In this document: one piece after another, positions 12,048-22,990 of the stretch | Layout of the letters: each line of letters starts with the position of its first letter | Position numbering within the stretch: position 1 is the first letter of the stretch | Source of the DNA: Siniperca chuatsi | Lineage: Eukaryota; Chordata; Actinopteri; Centrarchiformes; Sinipercidae | DNA: 64,000 nt | Assembly (NCBI RefSeq): GCF_020085105.1 | Contig: NC_058063.1 | Coordinates: 6,420,501-6,484,500, forward strand | Direction of reading: 5' to 3' | Program-made: the position numbers and the translations under genes | The notes under the pieces: model-generated | Database searches by the model: none | Told to the model about the DNA's origin: nothing | The model's input: only the letters and a program-made list of their open reading frames with translations

Positions 12048-12886
12048 GTCAAAATAACACCGCTATAATCTTCATGTGTGGCGTTGTGACGTTATAGCTT
12101 GCTGTTTTTCAACAGCTGAACAACTTCTTGGCACTAAACAAACATTTTGATGTCTTCCAGTCAGGATTTCGACCACACCACAGCACTGAGACTGCTCTTG
12201 TTAAGGTCTTCAATGACAAACACTTAAACACAGACTGTGGCAGAATTTCAGTTTAAGTATTACTGGATCTCAGTGCTGCATTTGATACGGTCGACCACAA
12301 CATATTAGTAGAACTACTGGAAAACTGCGTGGGACTTTCTGGCACAGTACTAAACTGGTTTGAATCCTAGGTCAGGGACTACTTTGTGTCTATTGGTAAC
12401 TACACATCTGAGCAGACAAAAATGACCACCAAATTACCAAGGGACTATAATCCCATACAAGTGCTGAGTAAGTGAATTGAACAAATCAACAATTAAAAGT
12501 TAGCACTCAGCTTCAGTAATGTTAAAAACCACAAACCAGGCCAGAAATCTAGGTGTAGTCATGAACTCAGACCTGAATTTCAATAGCCACATTACACTAA
12601 GACCAAAAAAGTGGATCACATCACTCCAGGTCTGAGGTCTTTACACTGGCTACCTGTCAAATAAGTGATTTGAATACAGCTGTAGGTTTATAAAGCACTG
12701 AATGGTTTAGGGCCAAAATACATTTCTGATCTTGTGCTACATTATGAACCATCCAGACCTCTCAGGTCGTCTGGGACTGGTCTGCTCTCAGAAAACTCTC
12801 AATTCTTTTAAATCAAGGCTGAAGACGTTTCTGTTTGCCGCTGCCTTTTATTAAATCAAATAATGATTCATTTCTTACACTGCACT
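12048..12886 (+). mobile_element. L2-type LINE reverse-transcriptase fragments
   Basis: Translates with breaks as RT motifs: [18 protein letters not shown], then [14 protein letters not shown], then the 3' part SLHWLPV and VYKALNGLGPKYISDLV, the typical end of L2 ORF2. It contains stops and a large internal deletion. It is absent from the partner duplication, which joins straight across. Confidence 0.75.
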
Positions 12887-13199
12887 GTAACTTTTACTCT
12901 CCTGTTTTTTTCTTTTTATGGGAGCAGTATTCTTGTACTCTGAGAATAGCAATGCCTTTGATGTTTGTGCTCATGGCTGACGTCTTCCTGTGGACTTTAT
13001 TTTTGACTTATACAGACAATGTCTGTCACCACAGGGGGTTGGTTCTAAATACAGCAGCTATTTACACCGTGTATGCTGACTGATAGGCAATGTTTAGTTA
13101 GCTAGCGTTAGCTGTAACATTATTCTCTGTAACATCGCTGATGCCATGTCATCTATGTTTTGTTGTTCACATCCCAAAGTTAATCCAGCCAGCGGTGGG

Positions 13200-13960
13200 A
13201 AAAAAAAAAAAAACTCGAAAGGCATCATGTATCAAGTTATCCCACAACAATCAAGCAGCCATGACAGTGATCTCTCTCTACGACTAATAACATGATCAAC
13301 ATCTTCTTCATAATCATTCAAGGCGTTGTCTGTCAGGAAGATCGTCCATGAGTGTAACAGTGGGATAGAATAACTTGTGAAGCCTGGCTGTATGTGTGCG
13401 GTTTGTGTGTTAACAGAGTCTCTAAACACCATGTAGTGGTCAGAAATTGGAATCAGAATCAGAAATAAATGTAAAAAATGGTTTTGGTCACTGAAAAAAC
13501 AATATATAAAAGCTGAAAGAAAACAACAACACTGTGGTTAGTGCACTTTGGTTTTGCATTGCTGCTAGAACCATTTAAGGCAATGCAAAGGCAGAGTGCA
13601 GTTAACTACATGTTTGGAGTCAAAGGTCAAATCAGCCGTCATGGTTTTTGGGCATAAAAATTACCTCATGAATACATGTACAATTAGTGCAATATCACGT
13701 ATATACCTATAACCCATTTGGCTGGCCAGTTAAATATTTTAAAGCAATGTTTCTGTTTTACCCTTTGCGTAGTTACTGCAGTTAGGCTTTCTATGGGCCT
13801 CACTTCTACCTCCACAGACACTTTGAGTGAGAAAATATATGAACATTATTGAAAATGTATTTTTTGCCAGTGAGTCCTTCCACCTGACCCACACACAAAA
13901 ACAAAACAGTAGATTAATATGATAAATCATCAGCTTCCACTCTGAGCTGCAGTTCCAGTT
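13200..13960. other. Flank of copy B, no gene recognised
   Basis: Sequence shared with 23760-24530 in the partner duplication. A 66-codon open frame at 13232-13432 (minus) is conserved in the partner at 23793-23993 with one residue changed, but recent duplication alone explains that. A run of about 14 A lies at 13201-13214. Confidence 0.5.
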
Positions 13961-13971
13961 GTTTCCTGAAT

Positions 13972-15921
13972 CTATCTGGTGGCAGCATACACAACATTTG
14001 GCTCCAGCTCTCTCTCCGGTGCAGGCCTGCGGTGTCTTTTTGCTTTTGCCTGGAAACTTAGAGCTGCGTAGTTCAGGTCATCTGAGCCCAGATTCTGTAA
14101 ATCAGTCATTTTATTATTCAAAATGTTTGCACTTTAAATTCAAACCAAGAAAAACTGATGTTTTAAATCGACGTTGTTCAAATGACAATAGCATATAGGC
14201 CAGATTGGCTCACATTCTGAGTAAGCCAGATACTAGCTAAATTTAGCTAGAAAATGCTGTTGTTTTTCAAGTTAATGACCTCAACTGTTTGAAGATGTTA
14301 GCTGAAATTACAGTTTAAAAGTATGAATTAATGGGGATATTTTTTACTTGAGGTTAAAGAGCACTGTTATGACTGCCTTTCTGAATTTGCTGTTTGATGC
14401 CACCTGCAGCAGCTCAGGACAAAGATCATTAACAGACTGTGTTTAAATGCAACTTTAAAACCACAATATACAGTTTATATAAATAAATTGTGGGTTCACC
14501 TTGTTTCTTTCTTGCTGCAGTTCTTCATTCACAGCTAAATGGCAAAAGACAAACGTCTGATTAGTTAATTATTACTTACTATACGCTTTACTTTAGATTT
14601 GTCCATCATGTTGACACAATTTACAAGAGGCTGGGTAAAAATCTACTGTACCTGTCTGAAGTTTCCTGATTTTAACAGCCAGAACAATGACGATTATAGT
14701 GAGGAAAACAGCCAGACCACCCAGGATCACGCTCAGTAGGTTTTTCATTCCATCAGGCTCCTCTACAAGAAATATTATAGAATTACACTCAGTTTTTTAA
14801 TCTGGTGGCTTTAGACATGGTTAAGATTGAAATGACTGACTCTATGGTAACTTGCACAATGTAACAAATCTTAAGAGAGGAAAGGAGAACCTTACTTTCA
14901 GTCTTAAAATCGACTTCATCATCAGATTCACCATTACCTTTAAACAAAGATGGAGGTTAAATCATTTGACACATTTGTAGAAAAGGTTTCAGTCGTAGTC
15001 ATCTGGACACTGTCCGGAAGTCATTCTCAATTGTGAAAAAATTTCCAGTTCCCGTCCAATTTTTTCACAATTGAGAATGACTTCCAGATGGGAGCCGAAA
15101 CGTCTTGATTCTGAAAACAGTGTCCAGATGACTACGACTGAAACCTTTTCTACGATAGAACACTCCTGGACGAATGAGGGACTACACCGTCTTATTTTGA
15201 AGCATTTGACACATATTGGTTTCTTGTTTGTCTTTATGCTGTTTTCATACTACTGTGACAATACATTAGAGATATACCGTAAATATGATGAGAAAAAGAG
15301 ATCTTTAAAAGAGGTAAGGCTTAACAACAATCTTACCTTGAACATTTAAATATGTTGCACTGGCAATGACTGTATGTGTGTTTCTGTAAAATCCACAGAA
15401 ATACAGTCCAGAGTCAGATAAATCCACTCGCTTGATTTTAAGAAAAACTGTGGTGACGTTGGCGCTCATTTCGAATTTTCCCTCTTGATATCCATCACAG
15501 AATAAAGCTTCGCTACCAGACTCGTACATAGAGGAGATACAGCTGGGCTTGGTTCTGTTGAGCATTCTGAACCATTCTGTCTGAGTTGGATGTTTGGAAA
15601 TGTTGGAGCACAGCAGTGTGACATCTTCACCTGGCTGGACCTCTACAGTCTGAGACTCAGAAACTGAGACAGAGACAGAGATCCAGCCTGTAACAAACAG
15701 CAGACCACAAGAGATTTACTCCTCAGCTGATAAAGCAACAACAATACCTCTAAATGAGTTCAATACTAACTCATTTGCAAGTTTTAAAAAAGTTTATAAA
15801 TAAAGGTGGGTTACTAGATAACAAAGAGAATAGAATTGTATTTTCTGCTCAGAATAATTCAGTGCCTGTACTTACTGAGGCTGCAGAGAAGAAAAGCTGT
15901 TATTAAGGTGAAGCTCCTCAT
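13972..15921 (-). CDS. Single V-type Ig domain receptor, copy B (235 aa, six exons)
   Basis: Exons: 15921-15876, 15687-15337, 14937-14896, 14762-14652, 14534-14500, 14094-13972; sum 708 nt in one frame. The signal peptide is [16 protein letters not shown]. The V exon is 6 nt longer than in copies A and D because of an extra VS in [10 protein letters not shown], and the stalk exon is 3 nt longer (an extra Asp). Cysteines and extra cysteines are as in copy A. The helix [19 protein letters not shown] is unchanged. The tail has LNYAAL (tyrosine about 204), matching the ITIM consensus, and a distal VVYAAT (YxxT). It is therefore expected to recruit SH2 phosphatases and inhibit. The intron between V and stalk exons carries a Penelope-derived insertion at 14975-15202 that spares the splice sites. 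Confidence 0.82.
14975..15202. mobile_element. Palindromic Penelope-like terminal repeat insertion
   Basis: It is flanked by a 12-base duplication CATTTGACACAT (14963-14974 and 15203-15214) that is single in copies A and D. The insert is an inverted pair: GTAGAAAAGGTTTCAGTCGT...GTCATCTGGACACTGT at the left is answered by its reverse complement at the right, with a second pair (AGTCATTCTCAATTGTGAAA) inside. The right half contains GGGAGCCGAAACGTCTTG, also seen at 21440. Confidence 0.75.
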
Positions 15922-15951
15922 TGTGCGTAAACTGTGTCATAGCAAGTGCAC

Positions 15952-15971
15952 TTATATCAGGCTTTCATTGG
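15952..15971 (-). promoter_or_regulatory. CCAAT and TATAA motifs of copy B
   Basis: On the minus strand CCAAT (15971-15967) is followed by TATAAG near 15956, 31-50 bases before the ATG. The same pair is at 26314-26333 in copy D. The short distance implies a very short 5' UTR if both are used. Confidence 0.4.
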
Positions 15972-16559
15972 AAAGGGGCGGGTATTGAATAGTTCAAGCA
16001 AAGAAGCTCAAACCTTTCACCACCAAATATCTGTACCTGATGTCATTTGAGACAAAACATGCCTCAAAGAATTTCAGATAAGTAATAATTCCTCTGTCTC
16101 TCTTACAGTTTTATACAGCCACCATGGAAGGTGTCCTCAACCTTATCTGTAACAGTCTGATACAACAGATCAGATATTCAGACATTCATAAATCACATGC
16201 AAGTTTGTTGTTATTCAGCTATATTCAAGTATGCAGTTGAACAAAATGTTGTTCCTCTCCGTGGACAAGGTGCACAGAAAAGCAACACAATAATACAGAC
16301 AAAACAGTTACCAAATAAGCAAGTCCCTGTGTAATGTAAAAACAAAAACAAATGTACAACTGCACATCATAAATGCATCATTAGATAATAAAATAAAAAA
16401 AACGTATGTATTAGCTTAAGACTAACAGGAGCGTGATTACAAACAGCAGCAGCACTGACATTTCAGTTTCCATACGAAGTGAAGCTGCTACGGTGCTTTC
16501 TTGGCATAGCTAATCGGCAGAATAGGTCATTTGCCACTGACTCCCAAAATGACATATAT

Positions 16560-17060
16560 GACCGTTGGAGAGTACCAGCGACAGGCGTACCGGACCTTCG
16601 TCGTCATGATTACGTAAATTAAGTTGTGTCACATGATTTGGTTAGGTTTAGAAAAACATCATGGTTTGGGTTAAAATAAGTACGTTACATACGTAAGTAA
16701 AGTAACATAAGTCATGTAAGTAAGTCACGTGACGTTACGTAAGTGACGTCACGTCACGTTGCTCACGTTAAAATAAGTCAGCGTTGACTTTTAGTTTCAC
16801 ACAGGACAAAAACTGCAGTCTTCCAGGTGAAAGTTCTGTGTTTGATCCATCCAACCACCCTGGCCTCCTCCCTACATGGACTTTGTCTCTTTTTATACTA
16901 CCTCACCTGACTTCCTCCTTTGCTCCTGTCATAATTGCTCAGTGCCATTAGAGGTCACCGCCTAACAAAAAACATAAATATAGGTCATTATAAGCTGCTT
17001 GCACAGACGATCTATACGGCCATATTTTTGGGGAGGACGGTCTGGTTCAGAACCCAGAGA
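16560..17060. repeat. Teleost interspersed repeat rich in ACGT motifs
   Basis: Contains the fish repeat segment TGGTTAGGTTTAGAAAAA, and then at 16680-16770 a run of ACGTAAGT/TCACGTGAC/TGACGTCA units, followed by a conserved block CCATCCAACCACCCTGGCC. It is repeated with changes at 26940-27450. I cannot name the family. Confidence 0.5.
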
Positions 17061-17342
17061 GAGAGAGAGGGGGAGGTGTTGACTACATGAATAGAACAAA
17101 CGCTGTCACTGACAGCACTTAAAGTACCCACAGCTTCTTTTATCAGACCCAGAGGTGTCATTGTGATCAGGTTATCCTCCAAGATAATCATCTCCTTCTC
17201 TAATCAACTGAATGACTGTACTATAAAAGTATTGCATAACCAAAAGTGCAGGTAAAATCATATCTGACTCCTGCGCACCACATATTTCAAGTTGTTGCCT
17301 CTAGGAGGCACTACAGATCTCTGTCTACCAAAACATTCTACT

Positions 17343-17934
17343 ATATACGATATACCGTAAATATGATGAAAAAAAGACATCTTTAAAAGAGGTAATGCTT
17401 AACTACAATCTTACCTTGAACATTTACATATGTTGCAGTGGCAATGACTGTATGTTGGTTTATGTAAAATCCACAGAAATACAGTCCAGAGTCAGATAAA
17501 TCCACTCGCTTGATTTTAAGAAAAACTGTGGAGACGTTGGCGTTCATTTCAAATTTTCCCTGTTGAAATCCATCACAGAATGAAGCTTCGCTATCAGACT
17601 CGTACATAGAGGAGATACAGCTGGGCTTGGTTCTGTTGATCAGTCTGAACCAGTCTGTCTGAGTTGGATGTTTGGAAATGTTGGAGCACAGCAGTGTGAT
17701 ATCTTCACCTGGCTGGACCTCCACAGTCTGAGACTCAGAAACTGAGACAGAGATCCAGCCTGAAACAAACAGCAGACAAGAGATTTATTCCTGAGCATAT
17801 AATGCAACAGTTACTGTAATAAGGCAACAACAACAATTAATTCAGTTCTAATTTGCCAGTTTGAATTCTGGTAGGTTACTGGTTACATGGTGCTGCGAAA
17901 AATCAAGTGCCATTACTTACTGAGTTGTTTTCCC
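17343..17934 (-). pseudogene. Orphan V exon of the receptor family (copy C)
   Basis: The V exon 17759-17415 is fully open (345 nt), with the acceptor and donor and all cysteines in place. Its 5' intron up to 17934 matches copy A almost base for base. At 17934 the homology stops inside the leader exon, at the last bases before the donor, where a Penelope fragment begins. Downstream the match ends near 17343 at the edge of the segmental duplication, so stalk, helix and tail exons are missing. Without leader or membrane anchor it cannot make the receptor. It could only be used by splicing into a neighbour, for which there is no evidence. Confidence 0.8.
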
Positions 17935-18560
17935 TGATCCTTTCACTAAGCATCTGGGTCAGATTTCTTCTCCAAATCCTCTCTGCTCTGTGTCTTTTTA
18001 CTGGTGGTTTAATTTGTAAACTCTTGGGAATAATCTTGCTCTGCCTGCATCTTAGATTAAAACGGAGATGGTTCCTGTGGTCTGCTAATTTCCTGGCTGT
18101 GTTTTCGAGTTCCCGAACCAGATCCAACCTTCTTCTTGTAGCCATTGGTTGGATCTCTTTTTGAGTTTTTGATATGCGGTTGTGTCTTCAAGAAGGTTGT
18201 TGACCTCGGTTTCATAATCGGCTGTGTTCAGTGCAGCGACCCTTGTCTGCTGGTAGAATGTTTATGCTGTGATCCAATCTGATCCAAGTTTACCACAGTG
18301 TATTAGCACCTTGGTCACACCAATCATATGCTAATCAGGTACTTAACAGTGATGAGGGAGGTGCAGCCAGAAAACAATAGGTCTGATTACTGATTACTGG
18401 GCCATCATGGAAACAATTAGGTCAGAGTAATCAAAAGATACTCAGGTAGACTCCTTCCTGAGGGCAGGGCTTAAGTAACATAGAGTAGCTTAAATTTCTG
18501 AGTTCCCGGTCCATTTTTCACAATTGAGAATGACTTCCAGATGGGAGCCGAAACTTGACT
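17935..18560. mobile_element. Penelope-like element, two inverted pieces
   Basis: On the minus strand 18145-17935 encodes the start of an ORF, MATRRRLDLVRELENTARKL, continuing into LADHRNHLRFNLRCRQSK, which I take as the N-terminal part of a Penelope-like protein. From about 18285 the plus strand repeats the region after the GIY-YIG domain seen at 21178-21450 (TTTACCACAGTGTATTA, CCAGAAAACAATAGG, GAGGGCAGGGCTTAA). It ends in the terminal motif GATGGGAGCCGAAAC at 18540-18554. The family assignment for the ORF start is partly inference. Confidence 0.6.
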
Positions 18561-18930
18561 AAAGAGGCATGTTTTTTTTTAGAGGGATGGCAATGTTGGT
18601 TGGTCGGTTGGTCAGTCTGTCCACCACTTTGGTCCTGAAATAGCTCAACAACTATTGGATGGATTGCCATGCAATTTTGCACATTAATGGTCCCAAGATG
18701 ATGAATCATAATGACTATGTAGATCCCCTGACTGCAGATCCCCTGATTTCTTGCACCATCATGAGGTTGACCTTTGTGGTTTTGAGCGAGATATCTCAGC
18801 AACTACTGGATGGATTATCATGAAATTGTATGACCCCTAACACTGATATTGTGACCATGTTAGCATGCTGACGTACCTAGCTTAAAGCCTTGCTGTGTGT
18901 AAGTACAGCCTCACAGAGCCACTAGCATGC
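18561..18930 (+). repeat. Teleost interspersed repeat of unknown class
   Basis: Has the phrase AACAACTATTGGATGGATTG twice in diverged form (near 18648 and 18799), with ATCCCCTGA and ATGAGGTTGACCTTTGTGG between. Sequence of this kind is common in fish genomes; I do not know its class. Confidence 0.5.
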
Positions 18931-19379
18931 CTGTAGACTCTTTGTCTTGTTTAACACCAACATTCTCCTTTATGCTGCTGTTTGTGCTCTTGATTATGAG
19001 AATACTAGTTACTCTGCTTCCTGCTTTCTTACGATGCAGGTGCTTTGCTGCTTGCTCTTGCCTCTGCTTGTATTTTTTTGCTGATATTCTTGGGGATTTT
19101 TTCTGCTAGAAATTATGAGCAGCGGCTCCTAGATACTTCTAGATAAATCATTGAGACTATCATTTATTTAGATAAAGTAGGATATCCTATGGGACTTCCA
19201 CACACTGCTACAAAAGATTACAGTGCTGGAAACCAAATTCCACTGGTTAGAAGTGAACAAGGAAGTGAATGGACCATGTGGGAATGAAACTACTTTACCA
19301 TGGACTCAAAACAGTAGACAAGAGCATGCTAACACACAGCTAATTAGCACCAACAAGACTAAGACTAAAGCCTCAAACT

Positions 19380-20265
19380 CATGGGTCACTTTGCTGTAAA
19401 AGATGTAACAAGCATGTGCTTTCCCAAGGATATGGTCTCTGACTTGGCAGAAAGAATCCTGCATATCGTGGCTACACATCCAACTGTGAAAAACATCATA
19501 GTGCACATAGGGACCAATGATGTTGTGAAACAACTCTCTGAAGTACTGAAACAAGACTGTATTGATCTGTTGAACACACTCAGCTCCTTGAATGCTGAGA
19601 TGTTTATCAGTGGCCCTCTGCCACCGGTCATAAGAGGAGTTGAGAGATTCAGCAGATTGTTGGCACTGCATTACTCTCAACTACATGTAGGCCTACCGTC
19701 CATTCAGTGCACTTTATTGACAATTTCAACTTTTTCTGGGACCGCAGACATCTTTTTAAAGCAGATGGACTTCACCTTAACAAGCCAGGAGTAAAATTGT
19801 TCATTTGTAACCGATTTTACTTCCTGCTTCAACCATCTGTTCCCTCTACCAGGACAAGAGACAAGAGGAATCAAAACAAGAAGAAGATATAACACAACGT
19901 GACAAAAGTTGAACCTTGAAAGAGAGCCACCTCAGCCCCCGCCTGAAGAGAGCTTTAATCATGAGAGATATAAGAGCTGAGAGGAAGAGTCTCCACAGAA
20001 AAACATTTGCATTTATAATTTAGAACTGAGAAGTGTAAGGCATTCCTTTTTCTCTGACATTGTTGCCAAAAACAATAATAATGCACGTGTCTTGATTGCT
20101 AGTGTCGACAGGCTAACAAACCCTCCTGTGTCGGTAGCCTCTGAACTTCTGTCCACCAGGTCCTGAAATGAATTTGCGTCCTTCTTCACTGACAAAATTC
20201 AGAAAATTAGACAGGCAGTCGGTGCCTCCATATCAGGCACAGGATATGTGTTGTCCCTGTGTCCA
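19380..20265 (+). mobile_element. L2-type LINE fragment with SGNH-like ORF1
   Basis: Bases 19381-19690 give KNIIVHIGTNDVVKQ and MFISGPLPPVIRGVERFSRL. A frame change leads to FNFFWDRRHLFKADGLHLNK (19720-19785). These are the GxND and DGxHxN blocks of SGNH/GDSL-type esterase domains found in ORF1 of L2 LINEs. Bases 20038-20260 read FFSDIVAKNNNNARVLIAS and FASFFTDKIQKIRQAV, an internal part of L2 ORF2. The element is frameshifted and internally deleted. Confidence 0.7.
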
Positions 20266-20780
20266 CTTAAAGGTACAATGTGTAATTGCAAAAAGAGTGC
20301 GTGAGTGTCATTAAAAACCCTGAAACCCATGGGGGCGTTATACGCTCCCAAATATCATGTTGTTTAGAGCATCATTACGCCTCAATGGGTTAAGCTCATA
20401 GACTGTATATATAGATGGACGAATCGTCTCCACTTCCTCCCCATAGACTATAATGAAGCCAAAATACCAACTATATCAAAACATAAGTTTGTATCTCTGC
20501 AGAACGGAGACTTTGAGAGGGCATGGTAACTGTCGGTCATTTTTTAATTCGGCCAATCAGAGGCTAACATTCCACTGTCGATCAAAAACGAATTTCACCA
20601 ATATGCCACCTGAACCAGTTGTCAGTCAGTTTTTAATCATCTTTCTCAAAGGAGAAGGGGGAGGTTCAACACAAAGAACGAGATACTACAGGCTGTGTGC
20701 AGTAAACACTAATCTCTAAACTCTAATATATTCATGGATATTAATAAAATTATTAATGTTTTCAAAATAGTTTATGGTGT
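20266..20780. repeat. MITE-like teleost repeats
   Basis: Starts TTAAAGGTACAATGTGTAA, the common TTAA-type start of a fish MITE. A second repeat follows from about 20395 (CATAGACTGTATATATAGAT, CACTTCCTCCCCATAGACTA). The matching far end of the first was not found. Confidence 0.45.
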
Positions 20781-20781
20781 A

Positions 20782-20907
20782 TTAACACTAGAAGTGCCAG
20801 AATTCCATAACTCCTAGAATTGCCGTACGCGGTCATTTTGACCGCTCGATTCCAAACTCTATATTCTGCAGTGATAAATACCTAAATGGGAGATTAATGC
20901 AGTTAAT
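20782..20907 (-). mobile_element. One end of a piggyBac element
   Basis: TTAACACTAGAAGTGCCAGA and the following 120 bases are the reverse complement of the right end of the element at 2912-3907, including the GGTCATTTTGACCG motif and GGGAGATTAATGCA. It breaks off into Penelope sequence at about 20907. Confidence 0.75.
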
Positions 20908-21547
20908 GTGTTTAACTGCAAAGAACGGTACATAGGTGAGACTAAACAGCCACTTCACAAAAGACTATCAGCACAGATGACACGCTAACTCGGGATTGCA
21001 GAGCGCCGTGCATTTGCATCTAAAAGCTACAAACCACACATTTGAATACAGTGAGGTGAAGATTCTAAGTAGAGAGAAAAGTTGGTTTGAAAGAGGAGTC
21101 AAAGAAGCCATTTTTGTGAAAAAAGAAAACCCCTCTTTGAACAGAAATGGTGGTCTGAGATTCAATCTGCCCAACGTTTACCACAGTGTATTAACACCTT
21201 GGTCAAGCCAATCATATGCTAATCAGGTACTTAACAGTGATGAGGGAGGTGCAGCCAGAAAACAATAGGTCTGATTACTGGGCCATCATGGAAACAAAGA
21301 AGGTCAGTTTCAGTTGAAACTAGGCAGGGTAAACAGCAGACACTCAGGAAGATTCCTCCCTGAGGGCAGGGCTTAAGCAACACAGAGTAGTTTAAATTTC
21401 TGAGTTCTCAAACCATTTTCACAATTGAGAATGACTTCCGGATGGGAGCCGAAACGTCTTGAATTTGAAAACATTGTCCAGATGACTACGACTGAAACCT
21501 TTTCTACGATGGAACACTCCTGGACGAATGAGGGACTACACCGTCTT
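20908..21547 (+). mobile_element. Penelope-like element: GIY-YIG nuclease end and 3' terminus
   Basis: Translates with a break as CKERYIGETKQPLHKRLSAQ, then EVKILSREKSWFERGVKEAI and ENPSLNRNGGLRFNLPNVYH, a GIY-YIG endonuclease as fused to Penelope-like reverse transcriptases. A 3' region with GAGGGCAGGGCTTAAGCAAC and the terminal repeat (GGGAGCCGAAACGTCTTG, GACTACGACTGAAACC) follows. The reverse-transcriptase part is absent. Confidence 0.8.
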
Positions 21548-21559
21548 AATCAATAACTT

Positions 21560-22580
21560 CACTTTAGTCTAATCTAAACACAATATGCATACAACAATCA
21601 GCAAGCACATAAGGTATGTGTGTATGTAGAGGTGTGGGTGTGTGTTTCTGTGTGGAATAATAGAGGGTGCTAGGCGGCAGACGTGACCACGTGGGTGGTC
21701 GCCATGCACAGAGCCAAAATGGCAGGTAGACCCGCAAACCTCAAACAAAGGGGACAGAGGGGAAAAGGAGGACAAGCTCTAATTGTCCTCAAGATAGCGG
21801 GCAGCTTAGCTAGCTATGCTTACATGCTGTCTGGGCATATAAGATGTTTGTGTAAGTGTATATGTACGTGTAAAGACGTGTGGGTTAGTGGAGAGGGAAG
21901 AGAAAGAAAGCACACAGAGTTAGGCGCAGGAAACCTCAAATGCTGTGGCAAAGTGCAATACCTGTCCCTTTTTCACACAGTAACCCATCGTTCATTCCCC
22001 AGCCGTGTTACTGGACTTTGGTCTGATAAAGTAGTTATTAGCTTCCTCAGTGGCTAAAATAACACAGTTAACATGTTATCCAGTGGAGTTTCTCTCAGGC
22101 TTGGATCCTGACGTGGCCGAGTCTGCACTGTCGGTTTCCACGGCGAAACTGTTCCTTCGAGGGGCAGCAAAGGGAAACAGCAGTCAACTTTTAGTGGGGA
22201 GAGAGAGAGGCTCAGTGGCGTTTTTTCTCTCTCTCTCTCTCTACTGTAAATCCATTTCTCTTCCTTCTGCAAGTACAGGATCATTAGGGGGAATAACGCT
22301 CAGGATCCAAAAGTGTGTTCAGCAAACACAAAACGGTGTGTCGCTTGTCCAGCGAGTTAAAACTTCCTAGGAAAATAAAAGTTCAACGTTGAAGCGTCTC
22401 CTGAAGTGACCAAGGTCACAGTGGAAAGACGACGAGCAGTGTTTTGCGGCAGGCTTTATAGAAGTGATGACGTCATAGCTGTACGCCAGGATTCCCTACG
22501 CTGTGGCTAGTGTCTTGTCCAATAGGAATCCAGTGTTTGGATTCAAGCTCAAATTATCACATCTGAATGTGAATTAACAG
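21560..22580. repeat. Unrecognised, repeat-like region
   Basis: Contains a GT-rich stretch (21614-21656), a CT run near 22230, and a GC-richer region from 21680 to 22500 with short open frames that match nothing I know. It has the look of a high-copy element, possibly an old terminal repeat, but I cannot place it. Confidence 0.3.
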
Positions 22581-22689
22581 CGCTGTTTTTTTGTCTGGTC
22601 TTAGCCTAGCCTTAATTTTTTCCAACTTGGCTGCTGTCTTTGTCTCCCCACACATGGTGAGGCCCAACACAGATACAAAGATACAAAGA

Positions 22690-22990
22690 TATGGCAAAAA
22701 AGACATTTAATGCAGCTGAGGCATTGGAGCGTATTTTTCAAGGTGTGCATTTTAAACAAGGCTTTGAGTAATTATTACTGATTATTACAGTACAATAGTA
22801 GTTTTATTTGTTTACTTTCATATGTTATAGTGTGTATACTGATGAGGTGGGCCACTAACAGAGTGGAAGGAAAAGAATAGGAAAGGCTGTCACCACCTGA
22901 CCAACCACAAATATCCCCGCCGCGACCAGGAAGAATACCCCATTCTGTTGCAAGGTATGCCAGATGCCCTCTGTGTGCAATTGTGGACAG
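22690..22990 (+). mobile_element. Possible piggyBac-like transposase remnants
   Basis: Begins MAKKTFNAAEALERIFQ (22691), like the start of PGBD4-type transposases. Bases 22905-22975 give IPAATRKNTPFCCKVC, like their C-terminal cysteine-rich end. Nearly all the middle is missing. Tentative. Confidence 0.4.

Larger units (their letters stand above)
11569..17338. repeat. Segmental duplication, copy 1 (partner 23000-27731)
   Basis: From GATGCCTATCATATTTAGGG onward the sequence runs nearly identical to 23000-27731, including a whole receptor gene. It differs by an L2 LINE block (12048-12886) and a Penelope-derived block (14975-15202) found only here. The left edge is at about 11569/23000. The right edge is just after CCAAAACATTCT (about 17338/27731), where copy 1 runs into an orphan V exon. 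Confidence 0.85.

Noticed and set aside
13232-13432. 66-codon open frame conserved at 23793-23993
   Set aside because: Lies within the recent segmental duplication; no domain, no splice context, no start signal of interest.
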